A DNA stretch of 64,000 nt from Phycisphaerae bacterium (lineage in GTDB: Bacteria; Planctomycetota; Phycisphaerae; Phycisphaerales; SM1A02), in contig JAEUIU010000071.1 of NCBI GenBank assembly GCA_016795065.1, positions 1-64,000 on the forward strand, in the 5' to 3' direction. The notes beneath the pieces are model-generated. The model did no database searches. It worked only from the letters and a program-made list of their open reading frames with translations, and was not told the DNA's origin. Each line of letters opens with the position of its first letter. Position 1 is the stretch's first letter. Positions 8,312 through 18,354 of the stretch are shown in pieces. The position numbers and the translations under genes were made by a program.

Positions 8312-9976
8312 TTAGCGCACCGGTCCCGGGCCGCTGCTTCGGGCGATGCGGACGCACGCCTCAATCGCGGCTCGTATCGGCTCGGGGACGCCAGCGGCGC
8401 CGCGATGCGCCGCCGCCTCGGCGACCTCGACGGCCATGCCGGGCTTGGTGCGGGCGCGGAGGGCCCGCTCGATCGTCGGTGTCGGGTTCTCGATCCTCTG
8501 GACCCGACCAGCCCGCCGCGGTGAAGCAGAACGGACGGCGTTACGGTAGACGTCGGCGTAGCCCGCGTTCCAGAGGCAATGTTCGATATCGCGCTCCTGG
8601 ATCCGGGTCAGGTGTTCGCCGGCGCCCCGCCCGCGAAGGACACCCTCGGCGACGGTGAGGTAGCCGCGGCCGGCATTGTCTCCATCGACGAGCAGGTGCC
8701 AGCCGATCCCCAGATCGTCGGCGAGCTTGACCAGCGGCTCGACGCCGCACTGAGCGAACTCCATGATCCGGATTCCCTCCAGCGGAAGATCGACGCCTAA
8801 CAGTTCGGCCAACTGGGGAAGGAGCCAGAACTCCGTCTCGCCCTCGACCAGGAGCCACGCCCGGGCGAAGAACGCGCCGCCGCGGTTGGCCTTGACGTGA
8901 AAGCCAACGCGTCGCAACTCGTCGTTGCTGAGCGTTGTGCGCTCCAGTCGGTGAACGGTGGTGTGACCGTCTGTCCGCACCAGCCTTCGGATCGACGGCA
9001 GGGGGAGCATCGAAATGAGCTCGCCGGAATTGGTGGTGATGAGCTTCTGTGCCGGAATCGCAGCGATGATCGAGGCCACCGCGGCAAGCAGCACCGGGTG
9101 GAGGTTCGCTTCGGCGTCCTCGATGGCGAGAATCGGCAGCGAACGGGGCCCGAAGGTCCGCACCGCTCGGGCGTCGAGGAGCGCTCCGATGACCAGCATG
9201 AGGGCCATGCTGCGGGCCGCCAGGCTGACGCCGGTGCCGGTCGGGGAGTGGGGGAGTTCGGGCAGGAAGTGTCGCACTCGTTCGCGCAGTCGGTCGCCGC
9301 CGAAGCGCTCGACATAGGCCTTCGCGGCGTCAATCCCGCCGTGCACCGTCGCCTCGTGCTGCGGGTCGTGGGGGCTCATCAAAGACTGGTATGCCTCGCT
9401 GATTTCGGCGGCGAGGCGCTCCTCGATCGAGAGCGGCCTGGTCGGCTCGCGCGGCGAACGCGAGGGCCGGGTGAAGTATCGATCCGCCTTCAACAGGATG
9501 AAGGGACAGCGGGCACGGAGCAGGCTGACCACCTCGCCGCTCGGCACCGGCCCGATCGTGTTTCCGGTCCGGTCGAGAAAGGCAATGGAGGTTGGAAGAG
9601 GCGTGGACTCGTCCGCGCCGCCGTGACGCGCGGGCTCGGCCCGCACCCGAAAACTGATGCGGCGATCGCCGCGGACGCCTTGGTAGACGTAGGACCGCAG
9701 GAGTTCGCATTCCGGATCGACGCACCATTCGTCGTCAGGCGTCTCGCGGAAACCGAGTTCGATCTCGACAGGGGCGTCAGGCCGGGCGCCGAGATCCTCT
9801 GCGGTGAAGGCAAAGGTGCCGTCGGCGGCACCGGCGCCCAGGCAGGCCAAAAGGGCGTCGAGCAGGTTCGACTTGCCGTAGGCGTTCTCGCCGATCAGGG
9901 TGGTGACGGGATCGATCGGCAGCTCAAGCTGACCGATGCCCCGATAGTTTCGGATGCCCACATAGCCCAGCCGCAT
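8312..9976 (-). CDS. OLD-family ATPase/TOPRIM nuclease
   Basis: A 554-residue protein. The N-terminus opens R-N-Y-R-G-I-G-Q-L-E-L and has an ABC-type P-loop G-E-N-A-Y-G-K-S-N-L-L-D-A-L near residue 30. The ATPase C-half has I-E-D-A-E-A-N-L-H-P (Walker B and beyond). A TOPRIM domain begins L-L-V-E-G-E-T-E-F and has the downstream D-G-D-N-A-G-R acidic block. OLD proteins are ATP-coupled nucleases in repair, overcoming or phage defence. No helicase partner (as in Gabija) is adjacent, so it seems to be a stand-alone OLD. The start at ATG 9976 fits the family; the open frame further upstream overlaps the ettA start. Confidence 0.88.
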   Translation of the reverse strand: MRLGYVGIRNYRGIGQLELPIDPVTTLIGENAYGKSNLLDALLACLGAGAADGTFAFTAEDLGARPDAPVEIELGFRETPDDEWCVDPECELLRSYVYQGVRGDRRISFRVRAEPARHGGADESTPLPTSIAFLDRTGNTIGPVPSGEVVSLLRARCPFILLKADRYFTRPSRSPREPTRPLSIEERLAAEISEAYQSLMSPHDPQHEATVHGGIDAAKAYVERFGGDRLRERVRHFLPELPHSPTGTGVSLAARSMALMLVIGALLDARAVRTFGPRSLPILAIEDAEANLHPVLLAAVASIIAAIPAQKLITTNSGELISMLPLPSIRRLVRTDGHTTVHRLERTTLSNDELRRVGFHVKANRGGAFFARAWLLVEGETEFWLLPQLAELLGVDLPLEGIRIMEFAQCGVEPLVKLADDLGIGWHLLVDGDNAGRGYLTVAEGVLRGRGAGEHLTRIQERDIEHCLWNAGYADVYRNAVRSASPRRAGRVQRIENPTPTIERALRARTKPGMAVEVAEAAAHRGAAGVPEPIRAAIEACVRIARSSGPGPVR

Positions 9977-10072
9977 GTGTGGAGTGTCAGCGCTTCGTCT
10001 CGCCGCCGCAAGCCTCCCGCACCGCCGGGGTTCCGCTACCATCGGCCTCCCCGATTCGGAGCCCTCCCCCCA

Positions 10073-11753
<1,681 letters not shown>

Positions 11754-11767
<14 letters not shown>

Positions 11768-12353
11768 CCCGCGGGGCTGGCGTCTCGTTAGGCGTCTCGT
11801 TGGGGCTTTCGCCGGCAGGTGACGCAAAAGCCCGCTGTGCGCTGGCGAAGATCGCTGCGGCATCGTTGACGCGATCATCGATCTGAAGTTCGTAGCGATC
11901 CCGATCGCCGGGGGTGATCTTGCGAAAGAGAAGGAGCGAGTGGTTCTTGCGGGTGAGGCTCTTGGTGAGTTCGCTCACCCGCCATCCGTCGAGCCGACGG
12001 TAGACCTGCTCCTTCCCCACGGGCATGCGGTGGAGAAGGTCCGCCTCGCGGATTTGCCAGACGTTGGTGAATCGGGCGCCGAAGAGCCGGGCGATGGCCA
12101 TGGGCGCGGCGAAGAAAAAGGGCGCCGCCGGCGGATAGCCGATCGAAACGCCGCGCGTCCGAAGGAAGTAGGCGGCGGCGACCCAAGCGATCCCGATGAC
12201 CATGACCGCCATGGGACCATGCCACATCCAGGGCGATACCTCGGTCCAGATCACCGCCCATTCCTTGGGCGGCAACTTCTCCCCGCATTCGGGGCAGACG
12301 TCGTTCCGCTCGATGTCGGATCGGTAGCCGCATTCCGGGCAAGGTCGGAGCAC
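11754..12353 (-). CDS. Zinc-ribbon membrane protein, paralogue 2
   Basis: A 199-residue protein of unknown function. It begins V-L-R-P-C-P-E-C-G-Y-R-S, followed by C-P-E-C-G, a four-Cys zinc ribbon, and then two hydrophobic segments (about residues 45-90). It closely parallels the gene just upstream (12364-12960) in length, start, ribbon and membrane layout, so the pair arose by duplication. I place the start at GTG 12353, 10 bases after the upstream stop, because the ribbon begins at once there as in the paralogue. The tail has a small tandem duplication (N-E-T-P-N-E-T-P). It overlaps ettA by 14 bp at the 3' ends. Confidence 0.8.
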
Positions 12354-12363
12354 GTGCGGAGTG

Positions 12364-12960
12364 TCATGGCGGCGACGCCGTCGGGCAAGCGGAATCCCCC
12401 GAAGCTCCTCCGGAAGCCTGTCGTGAAAGAGCCCGGCGGGCTGCGGCCTCGACAAGCTCGGGGGTGTCCAGGCGGCTGTCGATCGGAATCTCAAACTGGC
12501 TGGGTGGGTTGCCGGTCGACTGGCGGATCTCGAGCATCCAAAGGGTGGCCGAACCGCGGTCGCGGCGGAGGCGACTCACCGTCCAGCCGTCGGCGGCGCG
12601 ATAGATGGTTGCTCCGTGGGCGCCGCGCAGTTCGATCGCCTCGTCGGTGATTACGTAGGTTCCCATCGCGTTCCGGGAGAAGAGGGAGCGCAGCAGCGAC
12701 GGCACGAAGAGGATCGGGAAGAACCCGAGGCAGCCGACGCCAACCGTGTTGGCCCCGAACAGGATGCCGACAGCGACCATGAGGAGGGGGCCGGCGAGGC
12801 CGACGATGATGAGGCCCATCAGCCAGATCTTGGCCGTCCGCGAGATGTTCAGCTCGATCACGACCCAAGACGGGGGGAGCGACGGCGCTCCGCACTCGGG
12901 ACAGCAGCCCCCGTCACGGGGCTCGCTTCGATAGCCGCACGAGAGGCACGGACGCAGCAC
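12364..12960 (-). CDS. Zinc-ribbon membrane protein, paralogue 1
   Basis: A 198-residue protein of unknown function, a paralogue of the next gene. The N-terminal ribbon is C-L-S-C-G-Y-R-S then C-C-P-E-C-G. A strongly hydrophobic stretch follows at about residues 50-95, and a cytosolic C-half contains T-I-Y-R-A-A-D-G-W-T-V-S-R-L, mirrored by V-Y-R-R-L-D-G-W-R-V-S-E-L in the paralogue. The start is GTG at 12960; longer frames run into the divergent phosphatase gene and read as low-complexity sequence. The matched GTG starts and 10-bp spacing suggest cotranslation. Function cannot be assigned. Confidence 0.8.
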   Translation of the reverse strand: MLRPCLSCGYRSEPRDGGCCPECGAPSLPPSWVVIELNISRTAKIWLMGLIIVGLAGPLLMVAVGILFGANTVGVGCLGFFPILFVPSLLRSLFSRNAMGTYVITDEAIELRGAHGATIYRAADGWTVSRLRRDRGSATLWMLEIRQSTGNPPSQFEIPIDSRLDTPELVEAAARRALSRQASGGASGDSACPTASPP

Positions 12961-13027
12961 ACCCGAAGCGTAGCGGCTGTTGCACGGTGAAGACGACGGT
13001 CGGACCGGCACCTGATACAAGGCCCAC

Positions 13028-14650
13028 ATGGCAAACGGCGTGACGGGTGTCTCGGAGTCGCGATCGGGCATTGCCCGCCGGATTGTCGCGCTCGCGGTCA
13101 CCGCCCCGCTCGTCGTGGCCCTCGTCCTGGCGGCGTTCGCCGCTTCTGCCGAAACGGCGGCGGCCATGCGCGGCGTGGACGCGAAGCTGCGGGCGGTGGC
13201 GGCCGGCGCCGATGCTCTTGTTGCCGCGGACGCGCATGCCCGGGCGCTCGGCAATGCCATGGACGCGGCGGAGTGTGTCGCGCAGACGGCTCGGCTAACC
13301 GCGGTGGCCGACGAGGCCGGCGTGACCTACCTCTACACCTGCGTGCGGCCCAACGCGAGCAGCGGTGGCCTCGTCTACGTCGAGCTTAGCAGCCAATCGA
13401 AAGAGGAGCGGGAGAAGGGCGAGACGCCGATGGTGATGAGGATCTACGAGCAGCCGCCGCCGGAACTTCTCCTGTCGCTGGGCGATGGGGCGACACGCTT
13501 CGCCGAATACACCGACGAGTATGGGAGCTTCCGCTCGATCTTCCGGCCAGTGAGCACCGCCCATGGGCTCGTGGTCATCGGCGCCGATGTCCCGCTCGAT
13601 GACCTGCGGGCGATCGTCCGAGCAAACCTCCTTTGGCAGGCCGGCATCACCATCGCGGTGTTGATTCCAGTGTCGCTCGGGGCGCTCTGGATCGGACGGC
13701 GTGTTGCTCGCCCGATCGTCGAGCTCGCCTCAGCCGTGCGGAGCTTCAGCGACGACAACTTTCAGGACGATGCCCAGTCGATCGAACGCTTCGAGCGGGT
13801 GGTGAAGGCCCAGAGCGACGAAACCCGCACCCTCGCCGCCGCGATCCTCGACCTTCGCCGACGGCTCGTTGGGCACCTCGTCGCCCTGACCGAGCTGACC
13901 GCCGAGAAGGAGCGGATCACGGCGAAACTGAACATCGCCCGGGACATCCAACGCGGGCTCCTGCCGCAGGAGTCGCCCAACATCAGCGGCTTCGACATCG
14001 CCGGCTGGAGCGAGGCGGCGGATGAGACCGGCGGCGATTTCTACGACTGGATGGAGACGCCCCGCGGTGAGATCGTACTGGTCGTGGCCGACGTCACCGG
14101 GCACGGCATCGGGCCGTCGCTGATGGCCGCGGTCTGCCGGGCGTACGCGCGAGCGACGTTGGTCGAAAGCGGGCCGATCGAGCCGCTCGTCGAACGGCTG
14201 AACCGGCTCGTCCACGGCGATGCCCGCAGCGGCCAGTTCGTCACCTTCTTCGCCGGTGTGCTCGATCCGGCGTCACGAAAACTCTCCATCCTCTCGGCGG
14301 CGCACGGCCCGATTCTCGTTTACCGAGCCAGCGAGCATCGAGTGGTCGAGACGCCGACCCACGGCCTTCCGCTCGGTGTGGTCGACGACCTCGACAGCGA
14401 GCCAGGCACGCGGCTCACGCTGGATCCGGGCGACATCCTCATGGTCGTCTCGGACGGTTTCTTCGAATGGGCGAACCGTGAGGGCGAGCAGTTTGGGCAC
14501 GAGCGACTCGCGGCGGCGCTGCTGGCAGCGAGCCAACGGTCATCGGGCGAGATCATCGACGCCGTTCGCTCCGAGGTCTACGCCTTCACCACCGGCACCG
14601 CGCAGCCCGACGACATGACGGCGCTGGTGGTGCGGTGCCTGACGAGCTAG
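13028..14650 (+). CDS. Membrane sensor phosphatase, HAMP + SpoIIE/RsbU-type PP2C
   Basis: A 540-residue protein. There is one membrane segment near residues 18-42, a periplasmic sensor region to about 200, a second membrane segment (I-T-I-A-V-L-I-P-V-S-L-G-A-L-W-I-G), a HAMP-like linker, and a PP2C-type Ser phosphatase from about 300. Phosphatase metal-site motifs are visible: A-D-E-T-G-G-D-F-Y-D-W, V-A-D-V-T-G-H-G-I-G and V-S-D-G-F-F-E-W. The R-D-I-Q-R-G-L-L-P block before it is typical of RsbU/SpoIIE proteins, which dephosphorylate anti-anti-sigma factors. No partner STAS or anti-sigma gene is adjacent. Confidence 0.92.
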   Translation: MANGVTGVSESRSGIARRIVALAVTAPLVVALVLAAFAASAETAAAMRGVDAKLRAVAAGADALVAADAHARALGNAMDAAECVAQTARLTAVADEAGVTYLYTCVRPNASSGGLVYVELSSQSKEEREKGETPMVMRIYEQPPPELLLSLGDGATRFAEYTDEYGSFRSIFRPVSTAHGLVVIGADVPLDDLRAIVRANLLWQAGITIAVLIPVSLGALWIGRRVARPIVELASAVRSFSDDNFQDDAQSIERFERVVKAQSDETRTLAAAILDLRRRLVGHLVALTELTAEKERITAKLNIARDIQRGLLPQESPNISGFDIAGWSEAADETGGDFYDWMETPRGEIVLVVADVTGHGIGPSLMAAVCRAYARATLVESGPIEPLVERLNRLVHGDARSGQFVTFFAGVLDPASRKLSILSAAHGPILVYRASEHRVVETPTHGLPLGVVDDLDSEPGTRLTLDPGDILMVVSDGFFEWANREGEQFGHERLAAALLAASQRSSGEIIDAVRSEVYAFTTGTAQPDDMTALVVRCLTS

Positions 14651-14658
14651 GTGTCGGG

Positions 14659-14772
14659 CCCCCTCTGTCGGCTGCGCCGACATCTCCCTCAGCGAAGCTG
14701 GGGGAGAGCGAACGCCGCTCTCTCCCGACGCGCATGCGGCGGGGGAGATGTCGGCGCAGCCGACAGAGGGGG
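14659..14772. repeat. Long palindromic element with 30-bp perfect inverted arms
   Basis: Arms 14659-14688 and 14743-14772 are perfect reverse complements over 30 bp. The 54-bp centre contains a second near-perfect hairpin (around 14702-14724). The whole element fits between the stop of the phosphatase gene and the start of the peptidase gene. It resembles a REP/MITE-type dispersed palindrome; it could also act as a transcription barrier, although there is no T-run. I see no second copy in this window. Confidence 0.8.
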
Positions 14773-14804
14773 GGGCGACGTGCGCCATCCGTTACCATCC
14801 GCGC

Positions 14805-15947
14805 ATGCCTCGCACCGCTCGCGTCATGGCCGGCATTCCGGCCGGCAACCGTTCGCTTTACCGATCCATTCGCTTCGTCGTCGGTGACCCGACGGCGATC
14901 GTCGAGGTCGACGGCGTTCGCACGCTCATTCTTCGGGATATCGAAATGGAACGGGCGAAGCGTCATGCTCGGGCGACCAACGTCGCCTGCCCGCGCGACT
15001 TCGAACCTGCCGGCGGGCTTTCCGGCGATCGTGAGACGGCGACGGCCCAGGCCCTCGCCGAGTGCCTGCGCCGGGCTGGCGTCACCGAGGCGATCGGTGA
15101 CCGCACATTGCCCCTGATCTATGCCGAGCACATTCGCCATGTCGGCATCGCGGTGCGCTATGACGCCGATTTCGGAGTGAGTGAACGCCGCTCGAAGGAC
15201 GAGCAGGAGGTGGCGTGGCTCGCTGAGGCCCAGGCGGCGACGGAACAGGCGATGCGGATGGCCTGCGAACTGGTCGCCAACGCGACCGCCCGTGCCGACG
15301 GCGTTCTCGAGCATGACGGGTCGACCCTCACCTCGGAGCGGGTGATGACCGCCATCGACGTCTTCCTGCTCGGATTGGGCTATGAGAACCCGCAGTCGAT
15401 CGTGGCGGGCGGACCGGTCGGCGCGGACTGTCATGATCACGGCCACGGCGAACTTCGCACCGGCGAGCCGGTGATCATCGACATCTTCCCGCGGAACCGG
15501 ACGACTCTCTTCAACGGCGACTGCACCCGCACCGTCGTCCACGGCGAGGTGCCCGGGGAACTCGCCCGCATGCACGAGGCGGTCGTGGCCGCGACGGCCG
15601 CAGCGGAGCGGGCGGTGCGGCCCGGGATCTCCGGTGAGGTCGTCCACCGGGCAACGCTTGAGGAACTTTCGCGCCGCGGGTATGCCCACGGCCAACCGCC
15701 GGCCGATGCCCCGGACTCTTGGTGCGGCATGACCCATGGCACCGGCCATGGCATCGGTCTCGACGTCCACGAACCGCCGCTCCTTGACTTCAAGGGCCTG
15801 CCGCTTGTCGAAAGCGACGCCCTGACGATCGAACCGGGCCTCTACTGCAAGGCTATCGGCGGCGTGCGCGTCGAGGACATGGTGATCGTCACCCGCGACG
15901 GTTGCCGGAACTTGAATGCGTTGCCAACGGGGCTTGGCTGGCGATAG
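14805..15947 (+). CDS. M24 family metallopeptidase (Xaa-Pro aminopeptidase type)
   Basis: A 380-residue cytosolic peptidase of the pita-bread fold. Metal ligands are recognisable: I-D-I-F-P and G-D-C-T-R-T (two Asp), T-H-G-T-G-H-G-I-G-L (His), I-E-P-G-L-Y (Glu) and V-E-D-M-V (Glu). The N-terminal third is the creatinase-like domain. The start at ATG 14805 excludes the palindromic repeat just upstream, which would otherwise be translated. It probably removes N-terminal residues before proline or processes dipeptides; exact substrate unknown. It is followed by a convergent gene 21 bp away. Confidence 0.9.
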   Translation: MPRTARVMAGIPAGNRSLYRSIRFVVGDPTAIVEVDGVRTLILRDIEMERAKRHARATNVACPRDFEPAGGLSGDRETATAQALAECLRRAGVTEAIGDRTLPLIYAEHIRHVGIAVRYDADFGVSERRSKDEQEVAWLAEAQAATEQAMRMACELVANATARADGVLEHDGSTLTSERVMTAIDVFLLGLGYENPQSIVAGGPVGADCHDHGHGELRTGEPVIIDIFPRNRTTLFNGDCTRTVVHGEVPGELARMHEAVVAATAAAERAVRPGISGEVVHRATLEELSRRGYAHGQPPADAPDSWCGMTHGTGHGIGLDVHEPPLLDFKGLPLVESDALTIEPGLYCKAIGGVRVEDMVIVTRDGCRNLNALPTGLGWR

Positions 15948-15968
15948 ACGCCACACCGCACCCTTTGC

Positions 15969-16709
15969 TTACTCAGACTCGCCAGACGCGGCGGCGTCCT
16001 CTTCCTCGATCTCGTCGAGTTCGGGGCCGGTGGTTTCGATCTGAGCACTGATGCGTCCTTCCGCGATGGCCCGGGCCGCCTCGCGGCATGCGTGTGCGAG
16101 TTCCTGGTGGAGCTTCTCGTGGTCGGGCAGGGCGTCGAGCCGGGCGAGGATCGCATCGACGAGGCGAATCGGATCGGCGTTGCGGTCGAGGGTCTCGATC
16201 GCGGCGTCGCCAAGGGCCTCGAGCGCGGCCATGAACCAGTCCAGCGTCGGGCGATCCCAATGCTTCGGCGGATCGATCTTGGTGCGAATCGTCACCTGAC
16301 CGATGGTCACGATCGGACAGAGCTTGAGCTTGGTCAGCGGCTCGCGACAGAGAACCGCAGCGGGCACTTCCTGATCGAAGGCGGCCAGCCGAAGGCGACG
16401 AGAATCGGCGCCGACCAAGGGCGGCTGAACGAGATAGCAACCCGGGTCGACGCGAACGTCCTCGCCGAAGGACTCGTCGACGATGCGGAAATTGTCGCTG
16501 TCGAAAGCGAGTTGGATGCGTTGTCGCCGGGCTTCCTGGAGCGGAAGGGCGATGCGGGCCATGAGCGAGAAGTCACGGGCGGCGCGGGCCATCTCCAGCG
16601 ACCTGTAAGCGAGACGTTCGGCCTCGAACCACTGGTTGCGGTGGAGGGCGGCCTGGGCTCGTTCCATGAGTTGCTGCACGCTGTTCGTTGCGCCTCGGGT
16701 GCCTGGCAT
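15969..16709 (-). CDS. Conserved hypothetical protein, TPR-like N-terminus
   Basis: A protein of 246 residues from ATG 16709, which has AGAGGA seven bases upstream. An ATG at 16802 gives 277 residues and overlaps the upstream stop as ATGA, so coupling from that start is also possible. The first 60 residues (Q-Q-L-M-E-R-A-Q-A-A-L-H-R-N-Q-W-F-E) look like a helical repeat. The C-terminus is a strongly acidic tail (E-L-D-E-I-E-E-E-D). I recognise no family. It is paired with the unknown gene upstream, and the two probably act together. Confidence 0.7.
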   Translation of the reverse strand: MPGTRGATNSVQQLMERAQAALHRNQWFEAERLAYRSLEMARAARDFSLMARIALPLQEARRQRIQLAFDSDNFRIVDESFGEDVRVDPGCYLVQPPLVGADSRRLRLAAFDQEVPAAVLCREPLTKLKLCPIVTIGQVTIRTKIDPPKHWDRPTLDWFMAALEALGDAAIETLDRNADPIRLVDAILARLDALPDHEKLHQELAHACREAARAIAEGRISAQIETTGPELDEIEEEDAAASGESE

Positions 16710-16798
16710 GGAAGCGTCCTCTGTCAGGTGTTCGGTGGGGTCAGTCCTGCCATGGCGATCGGCTGGACGGAAGGGCCGCGGGGTCGAGGGTGGAATGG

Positions 16799-17416
16799 TC
16801 ATCCGTCCTTCAGCATCGCATCAGCGCGGCGGGCCAGCTCGGCCAACATACTCGCCCATCGTTTGGTCGTCGCAGGGAACTCGTACAGAAGGCAATCGCA
16901 CACCGCGACCGTGTCGCCGCCCTGCATGGCGTCACGCAGGCTGATGAGCTTGCGATTGAGGTCACCTGCGGCCTCCTCGAAGGTGCCGTCCGGGGTGGTG
17001 ATAGTTCGTGGGTCGATGCGAGCGAACTGGATGCCCTGCACCGTGGCCTTGTGGATATTGACCCAGACGCTGAGGGCCTGCATGAGAACGTCGAGCCCAT
17101 CCTTTGCTTGGTCGGCCCGCATGAGCTTGGCGGCACTGCGCTGCATTTGTTCGGCCTCCAGCAGTGCGGACGCGGCATGGACGAACGTCTCGCGAACCAG
17201 TTCGGCTGGGCGGATGCTGGTGACGCGGACCTCCTCGGCCGGTTGGCGAAGCCGGTCTGGGCTGGAAAGCTGATCCTCGGTCCATTCCTCACCGTCGACA
17301 TAGACGTCCACGACCTGTCGTCCGTCGCGTTCGGCCATGGTCGCCGCGCTGGCAACGGCCTCGCCGATCGTCTTCGCGGCAATGCCCGTCTCGCGGTCAT
17401 CGAGGAGAATGCGCAT
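16799..17416 (-). CDS. Hypothetical protein, coupled to the next gene
   Basis: A 205-residue soluble, largely helical protein with no signal peptide or membrane segment. The N-terminus M-R-I-L-L-D-D-R-E-T-G resembles a small alpha/beta module, and the rest reads as amphipathic helices. No catalytic motif is seen. Its stop overlaps the longer possible start of the downstream gene by four bases (ATGA). Function unknown; the partner gene suggests a two-protein complex. Confidence 0.7.
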   Translation of the reverse strand: MRILLDDRETGIAAKTIGEAVASAATMAERDGRQVVDVYVDGEEWTEDQLSSPDRLRQPAEEVRVTSIRPAELVRETFVHAASALLEAEQMQRSAAKLMRADQAKDGLDVLMQALSVWVNIHKATVQGIQFARIDPRTITTPDGTFEEAAGDLNRKLISLRDAMQGGDTVAVCDCLLYEFPATTKRWASMLAELARRADAMLKDG

Positions 17417-17632
17417 GGGTGTTCCTGAGAGCGGACCGCCGTTGTCGCGACGGAGGGTGTGGAGATCCTACGGCGATCCGGGATGCTTTATCGGGCTGCG
17501 CGGAATGGGAGTTGAGTCGGACCTGCGGGGTTGACTTCGGGCCGGACGTCGCGTCGAAGCGTGAAGGGCTCGTGCGACCGCCCGATCCTCTCGGGGCAAA
17601 CACCTCAAGGAGGACCGTACACTCCACGGCCG

Positions 17633-18334
17633 ATGGCACACCCACCGAGTTCGGCATCGGTCCCCGGCGAGGGGCAACCGAAACAGGAGAGCGCGATCCC
17701 TGCGCCCATGGGGACCTCCAACCCCGACCTGAGTCCCAACCTGCCTCCCGCTTCCGGGGCGGATCAGGTCACCGTGATGCTGCATGCCGCAGGGCAGGGC
17801 GATCGCAAGGCGGCCGCCGAGCTCCTTCCGCTGGTCTACGACCATCTGCGGGCGTTGGCCGGCCTGAAGATGTCCAGCGAACGGCGCGACCACACCCTCG
17901 CCCCGACCGCCTTGGTGAGCGAGGCCTACCTCAAGCTGGTCGGAGATCCGAACCTCCGCTGGAACGACCGTGTCCACTTCTTCAACGCGGCCGCCCAGGC
18001 GATGCGCCGGATTCTGGTTGACCACGCCCGTTCGAAAGGCGCGCGGCGCCGGGCAATGGATGCCCGCCGGGCGATGACGTCGCTCTCGGATTTGGTTGTG
18101 AGCGAGGATTCCGAGGGAATCCTGTCACTCGACGCTGCGCTGACCCGCTTGGAGGAGGTCGACGCCAGTGCCGCCCAGGTCGTCCGGCTCCGCTTCTTCG
18201 CGGGGCTCTCGGTGATCGAGACGGCCGAGGCGTTAGGGTGTTCTGAACGAACTGTTATGCGAGAGTGGGCCTTCGCCCGTGCGTGGCTCCTCGATGCGCT
18301 TCGTCAGGACGAAGAGGAAAGCGAGCCGACGTAA
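17633..18334 (+). CDS. ECF-family sigma factor (planctomycete-type)
   Basis: A 233-residue sigma factor from ATG 17633; ATG 17708 (208 residues) is an alternative closer to usual ECF lengths. Region 2 is visible as L-P-L-V-Y-D-H-L-R-A-L-A and T-A-L-V-S-E-A-Y-L-K-L. Region 4 appears as V-V-R-L-R-F-F-A-G-L-S-V-I-E-T-A-E-A-L-G-C-S-E-R-T-V. It lies directly before a Ser/Thr kinase gene whose likely start is 20 bp past its stop. This sigma-kinase pairing is common in planctomycetes, where the kinase is thought to control the sigma factor; that link here is inference. Confidence 0.9.
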   Translation: MAHPPSSASVPGEGQPKQESAIPAPMGTSNPDLSPNLPPASGADQVTVMLHAAGQGDRKAAAELLPLVYDHLRALAGLKMSSERRDHTLAPTALVSEAYLKLVGDPNLRWNDRVHFFNAAAQAMRRILVDHARSKGARRRAMDARRAMTSLSDLVVSEDSEGILSLDAALTRLEEVDASAAQVVRLRFFAGLSVIETAEALGCSERTVMREWAFARAWLLDALRQDEEESEPT

Positions 18335-18354
18335 ATGCCGCCGATGACCAGCCG

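Noticed and set aside
8897..10072. Upstream extension of the ettA frame
   Set aside because: Antisense to the OLD nuclease; EttA similarity begins at ATG 10073.
14586..15956. 456-codon frame opposite the M24 peptidase
   Set aside because: Antisense of a gene with all metal ligands; no family.
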